From the NCBI GenBank assembly GCA_002368355.1, contig AP018281.1, forward strand, positions 620,001-684,000: 64,000 bases of DNA. The letters run 5' to 3'. Numbering within the stretch: the first letter of the stretch is position 1; the number at the start of each line of letters is the position of its first letter. Both the position numbers and the translations under genes were made by a program. The notes below the pieces were generated by a model, which worked only from the letters and a program-made list of their open reading frames with translations, did not search any database and was not told the origin of the DNA. The stretch comes from Chondrocystis sp. NIES-4102. GTDB taxonomy: Bacteria > Cyanobacteriota > Cyanobacteriia > Cyanobacteriales > Xenococcaceae. Positions 29,050 to 38,686 of the stretch are shown here, piece after piece.

Positions 29050-29265
29050 TTAATAAACTTCCCACAAACCAAATGCAGGTCCAATAAATCTGACTGTGAA
29101 CCATACGGCGATCATGACCCCAATACCAATCCATGCTCCTTTGCTAGTTAATTTGATAAATTTCTCTGACTGAGCTTTAGTAATCGGTAGCCAAGGTAGA
29201 ATTCTTTCAGAATTTTGTCCATACTGGTCTCCTAATACTGTTTTACGGCGTTTCGATTCTCCCAT
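29050..29265 (-). CDS. DUF2839 small membrane protein
   Basis: 71 residues starting MGESKRRKTVLGDQYG, with a basic N-terminus and one C-terminal membrane segment (WIGIGVMIAVWFTVRFIGPAFGLW). This layout is that of the DUF2839 family, widespread in cyanobacteria and of unknown function. It is probably co-transcribed with the CPP1-like gene 67 bp downstream. Confidence 0.85.
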   Translation of the reverse strand: MGESKRRKTVLGDQYGQNSERILPWLPITKAQSEKFIKLTSKGAWIGIGVMIAVWFTVRFIGPAFGLWEVY

Positions 29266-29363
29266 AATCTTAACTATTGATTGTCAATGTACTTCTGGGT
29301 CGATCATAACGTTTTCTGGTCAAGCAAGAAACTAGTTTTTTATTGTATTTATTATTAATAATA

Positions 29364-30014
29364 ATGACATCTTCAAGAGTTGTTTTTTGCGATTTCGATG
29401 GCACAATCACAACCAAGGATACTTTCGTGAGTGTGTTGGAAAAGTTTACCCCATTGGTAGCCCATCAACTATTACCAAGAATTTATCGGCGTGAAATAAG
29501 TCTAAAACAAGGAGTTATCTTAGCCCTCGGCTCAATTCCTACAACTGATTATCCCAATATCATTGAATATATTGCCCAGCAACCTATACGCCCAGGGTTA
29601 AAAGAATTTTTAAATTTTCTTAATTATTTAGAAATTCCTTTCGTGGTTATCTCTGGTGGTTTAACAGGAATGGTTAAAGCGGTATTAGAACATCAACAAT
29701 TAATGACAAATATTACCGCAATTTATGCAGGGGATGTTGATCTATCTGGAAAGTATTTACAGGTATACTCAGGGGTTGAAAGTGAAACGGAGTTGGTAGC
29801 CAAAGCTCAAGCAATGGCAAAATATCCAGCACAAGAAAAAATTGCGATCGGTGACTCGGTAACTGATATTAATATGGCATTAGCTGCCGACTTGGTTTTT
29901 GCTCGCGACCTTTTAATAGGTTATTTAGACGAAGAAAATAAACCTTATGTTCCTTGGGAAGATTTTTTCCAGGTGCAGAATTATTTAACTGATCATTGGA
30001 AAATAAATAATTAA
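29364..30014 (+). CDS. HAD-IB family phosphatase (MtnX-like)
   Basis: 216 residues from the ATG at 29364. The frame extends to a TTG at 29343, but MTSSRVVFCDFDGTIT is the natural start. HAD motif I is FCDFDGTIT (nucleophile Asp plus acid/base Asp), motif II VVISGG, and motif III/IV AIGDSVTDINMA. The layout resembles MtnX, 2-hydroxy-3-keto-5-methylthiopentenyl-1-phosphate phosphatase of the methionine salvage pathway, or serine-phosphatase-like enzymes. Substrate unproven. It lies 19 bp upstream of pyrG, so the two are likely co-transcribed. Confidence 0.88.
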   Translation: MTSSRVVFCDFDGTITTKDTFVSVLEKFTPLVAHQLLPRIYRREISLKQGVILALGSIPTTDYPNIIEYIAQQPIRPGLKEFLNFLNYLEIPFVVISGGLTGMVKAVLEHQQLMTNITAIYAGDVDLSGKYLQVYSGVESETELVAKAQAMAKYPAQEKIAIGDSVTDINMALAADLVFARDLLIGYLDEENKPYVPWEDFFQVQNYLTDHWKINN

Positions 30015-30024
30015 TAAATATTGA

Positions 30025-31677
<1,653 letters not shown>

Positions 31678-31717
31678 TAACTGATCTGACTAATTTAGGG
31701 AAAGCAAAATCACTAAT

Positions 31718-31735
31718 CCCTCATGAAAATGAGGG
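31718..31735 (+). terminator. hairpin after pyrG
   Basis: A perfect 7-bp stem (CCCTCAT / ATGAGGG) with a GAAA loop lies 40 bp after the pyrG stop. A T-run is lacking, so terminator function is only probable. Confidence 0.45.
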
Positions 31736-31818
31736 TAAACTTACCTGGTAGATAGTTAAGGGATATTTGTTAGCTTCTTAATTAATAACTTAATTCATAA
31801 TGTCTATTACATTTTAGC

Positions 31819-31989
31819 TCTTAGCTGTGAGCTTCTTAGCTGTTAGCTATTAGCTATTAGCTTCTTACTGTCTTCTGTCTCCTGACTCCTGACTCCCCTC
31901 TCCTGTCTCCTGATTTATTACTCGTTACTCTGTATTTACTACTACCTACTACCTACTACCTACTACCTACTACCTACTACCTACTACCT
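31819..31989. repeat. composite heptamer tandem-repeat array
   Basis: Three low-complexity blocks with 7-bp periodicity fill most of the 313-bp gap between pyrG and the histidine phosphatase. They are TTAGCTA-like units (31819-31866), a CTGTCTCCTGACT-like block (31875-31912), and seven exact tandem copies of ACTACCT (31941-31989). The same blocks, inverted, occur at 63065-63178. This is the cyanobacterial short tandemly repeated repetitive (STRR) sequence type. No gene is seen in this gap. Confidence 0.85.
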
Positions 31990-31990
31990 T

Positions 31991-32620
31991 CTATCTTGTT
32001 TGAGTTTGAGTAAGATGAGAAGTATCACCATAAAAATCTAAATGCCAATCATAGGAGACTTCGCTAACTATTTTAGTCAGACAACAAAGATCCACTTTAA
32101 ATGTAGGAGCATCGGGAATTAGACCTTGAATTGCTCCCCATACTGATGCTCCATGTCCCACAATCAATATATCTGTTGAAAATTTAGTTATCAGTTCTTT
32201 AATTGTTGCCTGAGTGCGTTGATTTACAGCAATTTCTGTTTCTGGATATTGAGGTAGTAAATAAGATTGATAACTCCAGTCAATTAAAGGATATGCTGTA
32301 GCTAAAAAATCTTGAGGATGAATTTCGGGACTTTCGCTCATCCATTCGGGATTATGCCATTCACTCAAACCAGCTTCCAGCTTAATTGGTAGATTTAAAA
32401 CTTTAGCTACTTCATTAGCAGTTTGAATAGTACGCAAAAAAGGAGAGGCAAAAATATGACTAATACTCTCTTGCTTTAGCCTTTGTGCTAATTCTGCTGC
32501 TTGTACCAAACCATCTGCTGATAAAGGCGGATCATAACGTCTAGTTGCAGTATTAAACCATTCAGGATTAACAAAATCTAGGCGGTTTGCGTGTCTTGCT
32601 ATCCAAACTGTCTGAGACAT
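31991..32620 (-). CDS. histidine phosphatase family protein
   Basis: 209 residues. The phosphohistidine nucleophile motif is ARHANRLDF (family RHG-like, here RHAN), near residues 8-16, and the second catalytic His is in LIVGHGASVWG. FASPFLRTIQTA is the usual substrate-side segment. Members include phosphoglycerate mutases and small-molecule phosphatases, and the substrate cannot be told. The RHAN variant resembles a subgroup related to UBASH3/Sts proteins. ATG at 32620; monocistronic. Confidence 0.87.
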   Translation of the reverse strand: MSQTVWIARHANRLDFVNPEWFNTATRRYDPPLSADGLVQAAELAQRLKQESISHIFASPFLRTIQTANEVAKVLNLPIKLEAGLSEWHNPEWMSESPEIHPQDFLATAYPLIDWSYQSYLLPQYPETEIAVNQRTQATIKELITKFSTDILIVGHGASVWGAIQGLIPDAPTFKVDLCCLTKIVSEVSYDWHLDFYGDTSHLTQTQTR

Positions 32621-32668
32621 TGATACTTATAAGTAAGAAAGAAAAATTACACCAATCACCTACAAAGT

Positions 32669-33169
32669 TTAGCTACAACCTAAAGAGTCACGAGTATCTA
32701 CTCCAGTTTTAGGATTTTTCCCCGCAGCATTTTCACATAGTTGTTTGATCTGTAATTTATCGATTACGGCAAAAGAGAAATCTGCACCGTTAATTTTTGC
32801 TCCCTTAAATGTCGAAAAAGAGAGAATCGACTCTTGGAAATTAGCATTAGTCAGATCTGCACCATCAAAATTAGTTAGATAACCAAAACCATAGCTAAAA
32901 TCTACTCCTGTTAAATTAGCATTAGCTAAGTTGGAAGCATTGAATACTGCGCCTCGAATATCCGCATTAGTAAAATTTGCTCCCTCTAAGTTAACTTTGG
33001 CAAAATCAACACTCTGTAAAACTTGACCTGAAAAGTCTCTATTACTCATATCAGCATCACTAAAGGTAGAAGGAGTGACCGCAGAAGAACTTCCAGCCAT
33101 AGCTGGTGAGGGCGCAATTAAGAAAATTAACAGTAACAAAAATGCACTTAGTCGGCGAAAATATTTCAT
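32669..33169 (-). CDS. secreted/lumenal pentapeptide-repeat protein
   Basis: 166 residues. A signal peptide (MKYFRRLSAFLLLLIFLIAPSPAMA) with cleavage likely after AMA near residue 25 sends it to the thylakoid lumen or periplasm. Residues 38-140 are A(D/N)LXX pentapeptide repeats (ANFTNADIRGAVFNASNL), which fold as a right-handed quadrilateral beta-helix. The C-terminal helix with two Cys (QLCENAAG ... SLGCS) may form a disulfide, as in plant lumenal TL15/TL17-type proteins. Function unknown. Divergent from trpD, 95 bp between starts. Confidence 0.9.
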   Translation of the reverse strand: MKYFRRLSAFLLLLIFLIAPSPAMAGSSSAVTPSTFSDADMSNRDFSGQVLQSVDFAKVNLEGANFTNADIRGAVFNASNLANANLTGVDFSYGFGYLTNFDGADLTNANFQESILSFSTFKGAKINGADFSFAVIDKLQIKQLCENAAGKNPKTGVDTRDSLGCS

Positions 33170-33264
33170 GGATTAAATTTATTTCAGGGCAAACCACAGT
33201 TCTTAATTGTAAATCTTCTTTTGTCTTCTGAGGGAGTAACCATCTGTAAATTACCAAAATAATT

Positions 33265-34314
33265 ATGACTAACAATAATACAGTGGATTTTTCCAGCCTT
33301 TTGCAACAACTATTAGATGGACAATCATTATCTCAAACTCAAGCCTCTGAGTTAATGCAGGGATGGTTAAAGTCAGAAATTCCGCCTGTGTTATCTGGGG
33401 CGATTTTGGCAGCTATTCAAGCCAAGGGAGTATCTGCGACAGAATTGGCAGGGATGGCACAGGTATTAAAAGCTCAGTCGCTGCAACAGCAGGAGATTAA
33501 ATATAATCAACCAATGATAGATACTTGTGGTACAGGGGGAGACGGTGCTTCTACTTTTAATATTTCTACAGCAGTAGCCTTTGTGGCAGCAGCAGCAGGG
33601 GTTAAAGTGGCTAAACATGGTAATCGTTCGGCATCTAGTAAAGTAGGCTCTGCCGATGTTTTAGAATATTTAGGTGTGAATTTAACCGCAGGCAGTGAAA
33701 AGGTGCAAGCAGCCCTACAGGAGGTGGGAATTACCTTTTTATTTGCTCCTGGTTGGCATCCTGCGCTAAAAAGTGTTGCTCCCTTACGCAGTACTCTTAA
33801 GATTAGAACTGTGTTTAATCTTTTAGGCCCTCTAGTTAATCCTCTTAATCCCACTGGGCAGGTAATTGGGGTTTATGATAGTTTGTTTTTAGATAGTTTA
33901 GCATCTGCTTTAAAGCTGTTAAATGTGTCTAATGCCATTGTGCTGCATGGTAGAGAAAAACTTGATGAAGCTGGGATGGGGGATGCTACTGACTTAGTGA
34001 TGCTCAATCAAGGTAAAATTATTCCAGGTATAATTAATCCCCAAGCATTCGGATTAAAAGCTGCTTCCTTAGATGAGTTGCAAGGAGGGGGAGTGGAAAC
34101 CAATGCCACTATTTTACAAAATGTATTACAAGGAAAAGGCACGATCGCGCAACAAAATGCTGTAGCTTTAAATGCTTCTTTGGCTTTACAGGTGGGGGAA
34201 AAAATTCCTTTGGGGGAACATTTTCAAGGTATAGCGATCGCTCAAGAAATTCTGGCAAGCGGTGCAGCTTGGTTAAAATTGGAGGAATTAGTCAATTTTT
34301 TAGCTAATTCGTAG
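33265..34314 (+). CDS. trpD: anthranilate phosphoribosyltransferase
   Basis: 349 residues. Transfers phosphoribosyl from PRPP to anthranilate in tryptophan synthesis. The PRPP-binding glycine loop [17 protein letters not shown] (around residues 87-103) and [18 protein letters not shown] are unmistakable. [13 protein letters not shown] and GREKLDEAG complete the family pattern. It stands alone, without other trp genes, as is usual in cyanobacteria where trp genes are dispersed. Confidence 0.96.
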   Translation: MTNNNTVDFSSLLQQLLDGQSLSQTQASELMQGWLKSEIPPVLSGAILAAIQAKGVSATELAGMAQVLKAQSLQQQEIKYNQPMIDTCGTGGDGASTFNISTAVAFVAAAAGVKVAKHGNRSASSKVGSADVLEYLGVNLTAGSEKVQAALQEVGITFLFAPGWHPALKSVAPLRSTLKIRTVFNLLGPLVNPLNPTGQVIGVYDSLFLDSLASALKLLNVSNAIVLHGREKLDEAGMGDATDLVMLNQGKIIPGIINPQAFGLKAASLDELQGGGVETNATILQNVLQGKGTIAQQNAVALNASLALQVGEKIPLGEHFQGIAIAQEILASGAAWLKLEELVNFLANS

Positions 34315-34506
34315 TTAAATAAGATGGGATCTGGGATCTGGGAGAGCTTTTGTTAAAATATTTTAGTTATAGCAATCGATTTAATTAATTAATACTTATA
34401 AAAATATAAAATTATCTACCAGATAATGACTTGATTAATGTTTAAGCGGTAATAATAAATCTACATTGCTAAACAATAGCTCTTCAATATAAATATTTAG
34501 CTCCAT

Positions 34507-34887
34507 ATGGCTAACCATTTTCTCGATTCTTTCATCAAGCTGGCTCTCATCCTTTTACTAAGTATTTTACCTTCCTTAGTTTATTTATTGATTTTTCGCA
34601 GAGCTAAGGAACGTTGGCAATTGAGGTTAAGACGCGCCCAGATTCTAAGTGTTTATCATAACACAGAGCAATCGGATTACAACTTGTATCAATACGATAA
34701 TTCATCTTATCCTGTGGGAGAATATCCTTTTGACCAATTGCGCGATTCTCGACGTATACCAGTAACCAAATACTTTATTGGTGATACCACCTGCGTTAAT
34801 AACGCCAATTCCCCCTATATACGCTGTGCGATTAATCCTAGTGGCCCTTGTGAAGGGTGTGTACATTATCAGGAGCATTTAAAGTGA
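34507..34887 (+). CDS. DUF6464 family membrane-anchored protein
   Basis: 126 residues. One N-terminal membrane segment (LALILLLSILPSLVYLLIF, about 12-30) is followed by a basic region and a conserved soluble tail. The tail ends with TTCVNNANSPYIRCAINPSGPCEGCVHYQ, the hallmark Cys pattern of DUF6464, a small family I know from cyanobacteria. The four Cys may bind metal. Function unknown. It precedes the LivH-type permease gene by 88 bp on the same strand. Confidence 0.83.
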   Translation: MANHFLDSFIKLALILLLSILPSLVYLLIFRRAKERWQLRLRRAQILSVYHNTEQSDYNLYQYDNSSYPVGEYPFDQLRDSRRIPVTKYFIGDTTCVNNANSPYIRCAINPSGPCEGCVHYQEHLK

Positions 34888-34975
34888 CGCGAGTAAAAGT
34901 TAGTAATTTTAAAAATTTGCGCTTTAATGTATGGGAAGTTTAGCAAAAATAATTACTAATCTCTAAATATCTATA

Positions 34976-35830
34976 ATGTTTGATGTGCAACTATTGGTTA
35001 ATGGGATTGCGCTTGGTGGTATTCTTGCCTTAGCTGCCATTGGTTTAACTCTTACCTACGGAATTTTGAATCTTTCTAACTTTGCTCATGGAGATTTTAT
35101 GACTCTGGGGGCATATATAACCTGGTTAGCTAATAGCAGTGGGTTAAATATTTGGTTGGCAATGATCATCGGGGGAGTCGGAACAATTATTGCCATGTTG
35201 ATCTCTGAGTATATACTTTGGAAACCCATGCGCGATCGCCGTGCTAGTGATACAACTCTGATCATTATTTCCATTGGGTTAGCATTATTTTTACGCAATG
35301 GGATTTTATTACTTTATGGTGGTAGTAATCAGTTATATCAACTCCCTGTGGTGCGGGCTTTAGAATTTGGGGAACTACGTATTGCCTATTATCGTCTGGT
35401 AGTGGTAGTTTTGGCTTTAGCAGCGATTATTGCTCTACATTTAATTCTGCAAAATACTAAAATCGGTAAGGCTATGCGCGCCGTTGCCGATAACATCGAT
35501 CTTGCCAGGGTTTCAGGTATTAATGTTGAACAGGTTGTTCTTTGGACTTGGGTAATTACAGGCACTCTAACTGCTTTGGCTGGGGGTATGTATGGTTTAA
35601 TTGCTGTCGTCCGTCCTAATATGGGCTGGTTTTTAATTTTACCGATGTTTGCTTCTGTTATCTTAGGAGGAATTGGTAATCCCTATGGGGCAATTGTCGG
35701 CGCATTTGTAATTGGTATAGCCCAAGAATTAAGTGTTCCTCTTTTGGGTTCGGAATATAAACTCGGAGTCGCCCTAGTGATTATGGTGCTGATTTTATTA
35801 TTACGCCCTCAAGGATTGTTTAAATCTTGA
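34976..35830 (+). CDS. branched-chain/neutral amino acid ABC transporter permease (LivH/NatD type)
   Basis: 284 residues with about eight hydrophobic segments and a typical LivH start (LLVNGIALGGILALAAIGLTLTYGILNLSNFAHGDFMTLGAY). The conserved cytosolic coupling region KAMRAVADNIDLARVSGIN lies near residue 165. In cyanobacteria this fits NatD, a permease of the N-I neutral amino acid/urea-type transporters, whose genes are typically scattered. No ATPase, second permease or binding protein gene is nearby, so the complex must be assembled from other loci. Confidence 0.9.
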   Translation: MFDVQLLVNGIALGGILALAAIGLTLTYGILNLSNFAHGDFMTLGAYITWLANSSGLNIWLAMIIGGVGTIIAMLISEYILWKPMRDRRASDTTLIIISIGLALFLRNGILLLYGGSNQLYQLPVVRALEFGELRIAYYRLVVVVLALAAIIALHLILQNTKIGKAMRAVADNIDLARVSGINVEQVVLWTWVITGTLTALAGGMYGLIAVVRPNMGWFLILPMFASVILGGIGNPYGAIVGAFVIGIAQELSVPLLGSEYKLGVALVIMVLILLLRPQGLFKS

Positions 35831-35907
35831 AAGATTACTCACTTATCTGTAGTTGTCTTAAAACAAAATAGGATAACATTCAAGGGAAATTTTTACATAT
35901 CAGATTT

Positions 35908-37302
35908 ATGCCCACAGGTGAAATTATTGGCTTAGGTAGATCGGGAATTGCTGCTGCAAGATTATTAAATAAAGACGGGTGGCAAGTTAGTTTACTAGAT
36001 TCGGCTACTGAAGCACAAATAGCATCGAGATCCAACGCCTCACAACTACAAACACTGCAACAAAAGTTAATTGCAGAAGGGGTGGCGATAAAACTTAATA
36101 GCAATGTAACTTTAGAACCTAACCAGGGTGCTGATTTAATTGTAGTTAGTCCTGGTGTTCCCTGGGATACCAAGGCATTAGAGAGCGCACGATCCTTAGG
36201 TATTGCGACTATTGGTGAAATTGAACTGGCTTGGCGTTATCTTAATCGCATTCCTTGGGTGGGGATTACTGGCACTAATGGCAAGACTACCACCACCGCT
36301 TTAATTGCAGCTATTTTTCAGGCTGCTGGTTTAAACGCTCCCGCCTGTGGCAATATTGGTAATGCAGCTTGTGAGTTAGCCATCCAAAATTTAGAGTCGA
36401 AATCCCAGAATTTTGATTGGGTGGTGGCGGAATTAAGTAGCTATCAAATTGAGTCTTCTTTTGATCTTGCTCCTAGAATTGGGGTTTTTACCACCTTTAC
36501 CCCCGATCACCTAGAGCGACACAAAACCTTAGATAATTATTATCGCATTAAGACAACTCTCTTAAAGCGTAGTCAGTACAAAGTTATTAATGGTGATGAT
36601 CGCTATTTACAACAAGCAGCATTAGCATTAGGTTCAGATGTGATCTGGACAAGTACTAAAGGTAAAAATAGCTTTGATGATCGTCGTTTGGAAGTTTATT
36701 TAGAGGATGGCTGGGTTGTCGCTTTTGGGGAACTTATAGCCCCAATAAGTCTATTTAAAATGCCAGGGGAACATAATCTACAAAATCTTTTAGTAGCCGT
36801 GGCTGCTGCCAAATTAGCAGGAATTAACAAAAGTGCGATCGCTCAAGCTATTACTACTTTCCCTGGTGTGCCACACCGTCTGGAATATATTTGTAGTTAT
36901 GAAGGTATTAAATATATTAATGATAGTAAAGCCACTAATTATGATGCAGCAGAAGTAGGTTTAAATTCTGTAGAAGCACCCGTAATTTTAATCGCAGGGG
37001 GACAAGCCAAAGCTGGAGATGATACTGCTTGGATAGACAGGATAAAAGAGAAAGCTATTTTTGTTTTATTAATTGGGGAGGCTGCACCTTTATTTGCTCA
37101 AAAACTCAGCGATCGCGGTTTTAATAATTATAGAATTGTAGACACTATGGAAAATGCGATCACCCAAAGTTTACCCCAAGCCCAGGAAATGAAGGCTAAA
37201 GTTGTCTTGCTTTCTCCTGCTTGTGCTAGTTTTGATCAATATCTTAGTTTTGAAGATCGAGGCGAACATTTTCGTAACTTATCTTTAGCTATTAAAGATT
37301 AG
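35908..37302 (+). CDS. murD: UDP-N-acetylmuramoylalanine--D-glutamate ligase
   Basis: 464 residues. Adds D-Glu to UDP-MurNAc-L-Ala in cytosolic peptidoglycan synthesis. The N-terminal Rossmann-like domain starts PTGEIIGLGRSGIAAARLL. The ATP-binding P-loop is GITGTNGKTTTTALI (about residues 114-128), FTPDHLERH carries catalytic residues, and HRLEYI with KATNYDAA are Mur ligase signatures. Normal length; the only cell-wall gene in the window. Confidence 0.96.
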   Translation: MPTGEIIGLGRSGIAAARLLNKDGWQVSLLDSATEAQIASRSNASQLQTLQQKLIAEGVAIKLNSNVTLEPNQGADLIVVSPGVPWDTKALESARSLGIATIGEIELAWRYLNRIPWVGITGTNGKTTTTALIAAIFQAAGLNAPACGNIGNAACELAIQNLESKSQNFDWVVAELSSYQIESSFDLAPRIGVFTTFTPDHLERHKTLDNYYRIKTTLLKRSQYKVINGDDRYLQQAALALGSDVIWTSTKGKNSFDDRRLEVYLEDGWVVAFGELIAPISLFKMPGEHNLQNLLVAVAAAKLAGINKSAIAQAITTFPGVPHRLEYICSYEGIKYINDSKATNYDAAEVGLNSVEAPVILIAGGQAKAGDDTAWIDRIKEKAIFVLLIGEAAPLFAQKLSDRGFNNYRIVDTMENAITQSLPQAQEMKAKVVLLSPACASFDQYLSFEDRGEHFRNLSLAIKD

Positions 37303-37314
37303 CTCACGATTACT

Positions 37315-37797
37315 TTAATTAATTGCAGTAATTTCAAAGTTATTTTTAACTAAATTGAATATCTGCAAAGGATCTGACTTATAGGTTTCATTTAGAAGTT
37401 CAAAAGCTTTATCTTTAAGCATTTGTTGATCGATTAAACCAACTAACTCATCTAAATCAATCCCCACAAAAACTTCCTCGCAAGCTTTAATTAAAGCTAC
37501 AGGTAAGGATTGCTGAAAACTATCCTCCCAATCATTTTGCTTGATGTAATGAGATTTTTTGCCCAAATGATTACGTTTTTGAATTTCTAAAAGACTATTA
37601 ACAATAGAGTTGCGCCAACTTTTAGTAACTCTTTTTTCTGCTTGAATTTTAATTAGATGAATCAGAAGAATAACCAGGATTTGTAAATTATTAATCTTGT
37701 CTTGCCTTCCCATTGCTTCTAATTCTTCAATTATGGCTAAGGATTTTTCCCAGTCATGACTAATAATTGATTGTTTGAGTTCGATGATTTCTTCCAT
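37315..37797 (-). CDS. DUF29 family protein
   Basis: 160 residues, all-helical. The core LQILVILLIHLIKIQAE ... SWRNSIVNSLLEIQKRN matches DUF29, a small cyanobacteria-rich family of unknown function with many paralogues per genome. The N-terminal half lacks the usual LxxLDW pattern of the family's start and instead has HDWEKSLAIIEELEAMG. Convergent with murD (12 bp between stops). Confidence 0.8.
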   Translation of the reverse strand: MEEIIELKQSIISHDWEKSLAIIEELEAMGRQDKINNLQILVILLIHLIKIQAEKRVTKSWRNSIVNSLLEIQKRNHLGKKSHYIKQNDWEDSFQQSLPVALIKACEEVFVGIDLDELVGLIDQQMLKDKAFELLNETYKSDPLQIFNLVKNNFEITAIN

Positions 37798-37860
37798 TCA
37801 ACTTTTTAAAATAAAGCTTTCTGACATAACTTGAATAGCTTATTTTTATTTTACTGTAAG

Positions 37861-38556
37861 CTAAATAATTTCCATTGAACGGAGTGCAGTTAAATCCAAT
37901 GAGGTTAATTGTTCATAGGCATTACTTATAAACCCTTGACCTCTTAAATAACCTGTATTTGCCCCAGGAAGGATATAATGAAGACTCTCAGCATTAAAGC
38001 GATCGCGTAAGGAAGCAATACTATTTAATTGTCGCCACCAGTGAAAAGTTTTAGCAGTTCTTAAAGGTATAATTTCCGTTGGTGATTTGGGTAATAAATG
38101 TCTACCTGTGAATAAAACACCGCCATGAGTGCGCCAATAAACACAAGTTGCACCAGGAGAATGTCCAGGAGTCCAAATAAGTTCTAAATCTTGCTTAATA
38201 GTTAAATTATCGCCAAAGGAATCAATTTCAATCTCTGGTGCTAAATAAGCCTCTTGCTCTTGAATAATTACTTGACAATTCAAAGCTTGCTGTATTTTGC
38301 CTAAATCTTTACTAATGCCTCCGCGATGAGTAATGATTAAAAAATCAATCTTGCCTTGGGTAAGTAAAAAATTTTGGTTAACTTCCTGCCAAGCAGGACA
38401 ATCTATAAGAATATTGCCAATGTTATCTACAATTAAATAAGAAGTAGCACCTAAAGTATCTCGGTTAGGAGCAAATGCAAATATTCCTGGCAAAATAAGA
38501 CGAGGGGATTTAGCGTTACCAGGATTTGCCATAATTTCGACTGAGTTTTGGGGCAT
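37861..38556 (-). CDS. MBL-fold protein with degenerate metal site
   Basis: 231 residues with a recognisable metallo-beta-lactamase fold: N-terminal strands (LGATSYLIVDNIGNILIDCP), IITHRGG at 75-80 in place of HxHxDH, WTPGHSPGATCVYW (His132) and LFTGRHLL (151-155) in place of the GD motif. The last His-containing turn is replaced by LPGAN. Only some metal ligands remain (His77, His132), so hydrolase activity is doubtful. Cytosolic, transcribed alone. It may be a conserved cyanobacterial non-catalytic member. Confidence 0.8.
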   Translation of the reverse strand: MPQNSVEIMANPGNAKSPRLILPGIFAFAPNRDTLGATSYLIVDNIGNILIDCPAWQEVNQNFLLTQGKIDFLIITHRGGISKDLGKIQQALNCQVIIQEQEAYLAPEIEIDSFGDNLTIKQDLELIWTPGHSPGATCVYWRTHGGVLFTGRHLLPKSPTEIIPLRTAKTFHWWRQLNSIASLRDRFNAESLHYILPGANTGYLRGQGFISNAYEQLTSLDLTALRSMEII

Positions 38557-38686
38557 TCTAAAAATTAAGGTACTTTGGATATTGGATAATTGTTTAATTG
38601 CATTTTTATTTTATATATACTTAATCCACAGTCCAAAAATAGTTATCTAGCAAGAATCAGTAAAACAGATTCAGAACGCTTTTCTT

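Noticed and set aside
31941-31989. Possible CRISPR array
   Set aside because: The 7-bp units are directly contiguous with no spacers, and there are no cas genes. It is a heptamer STRR.
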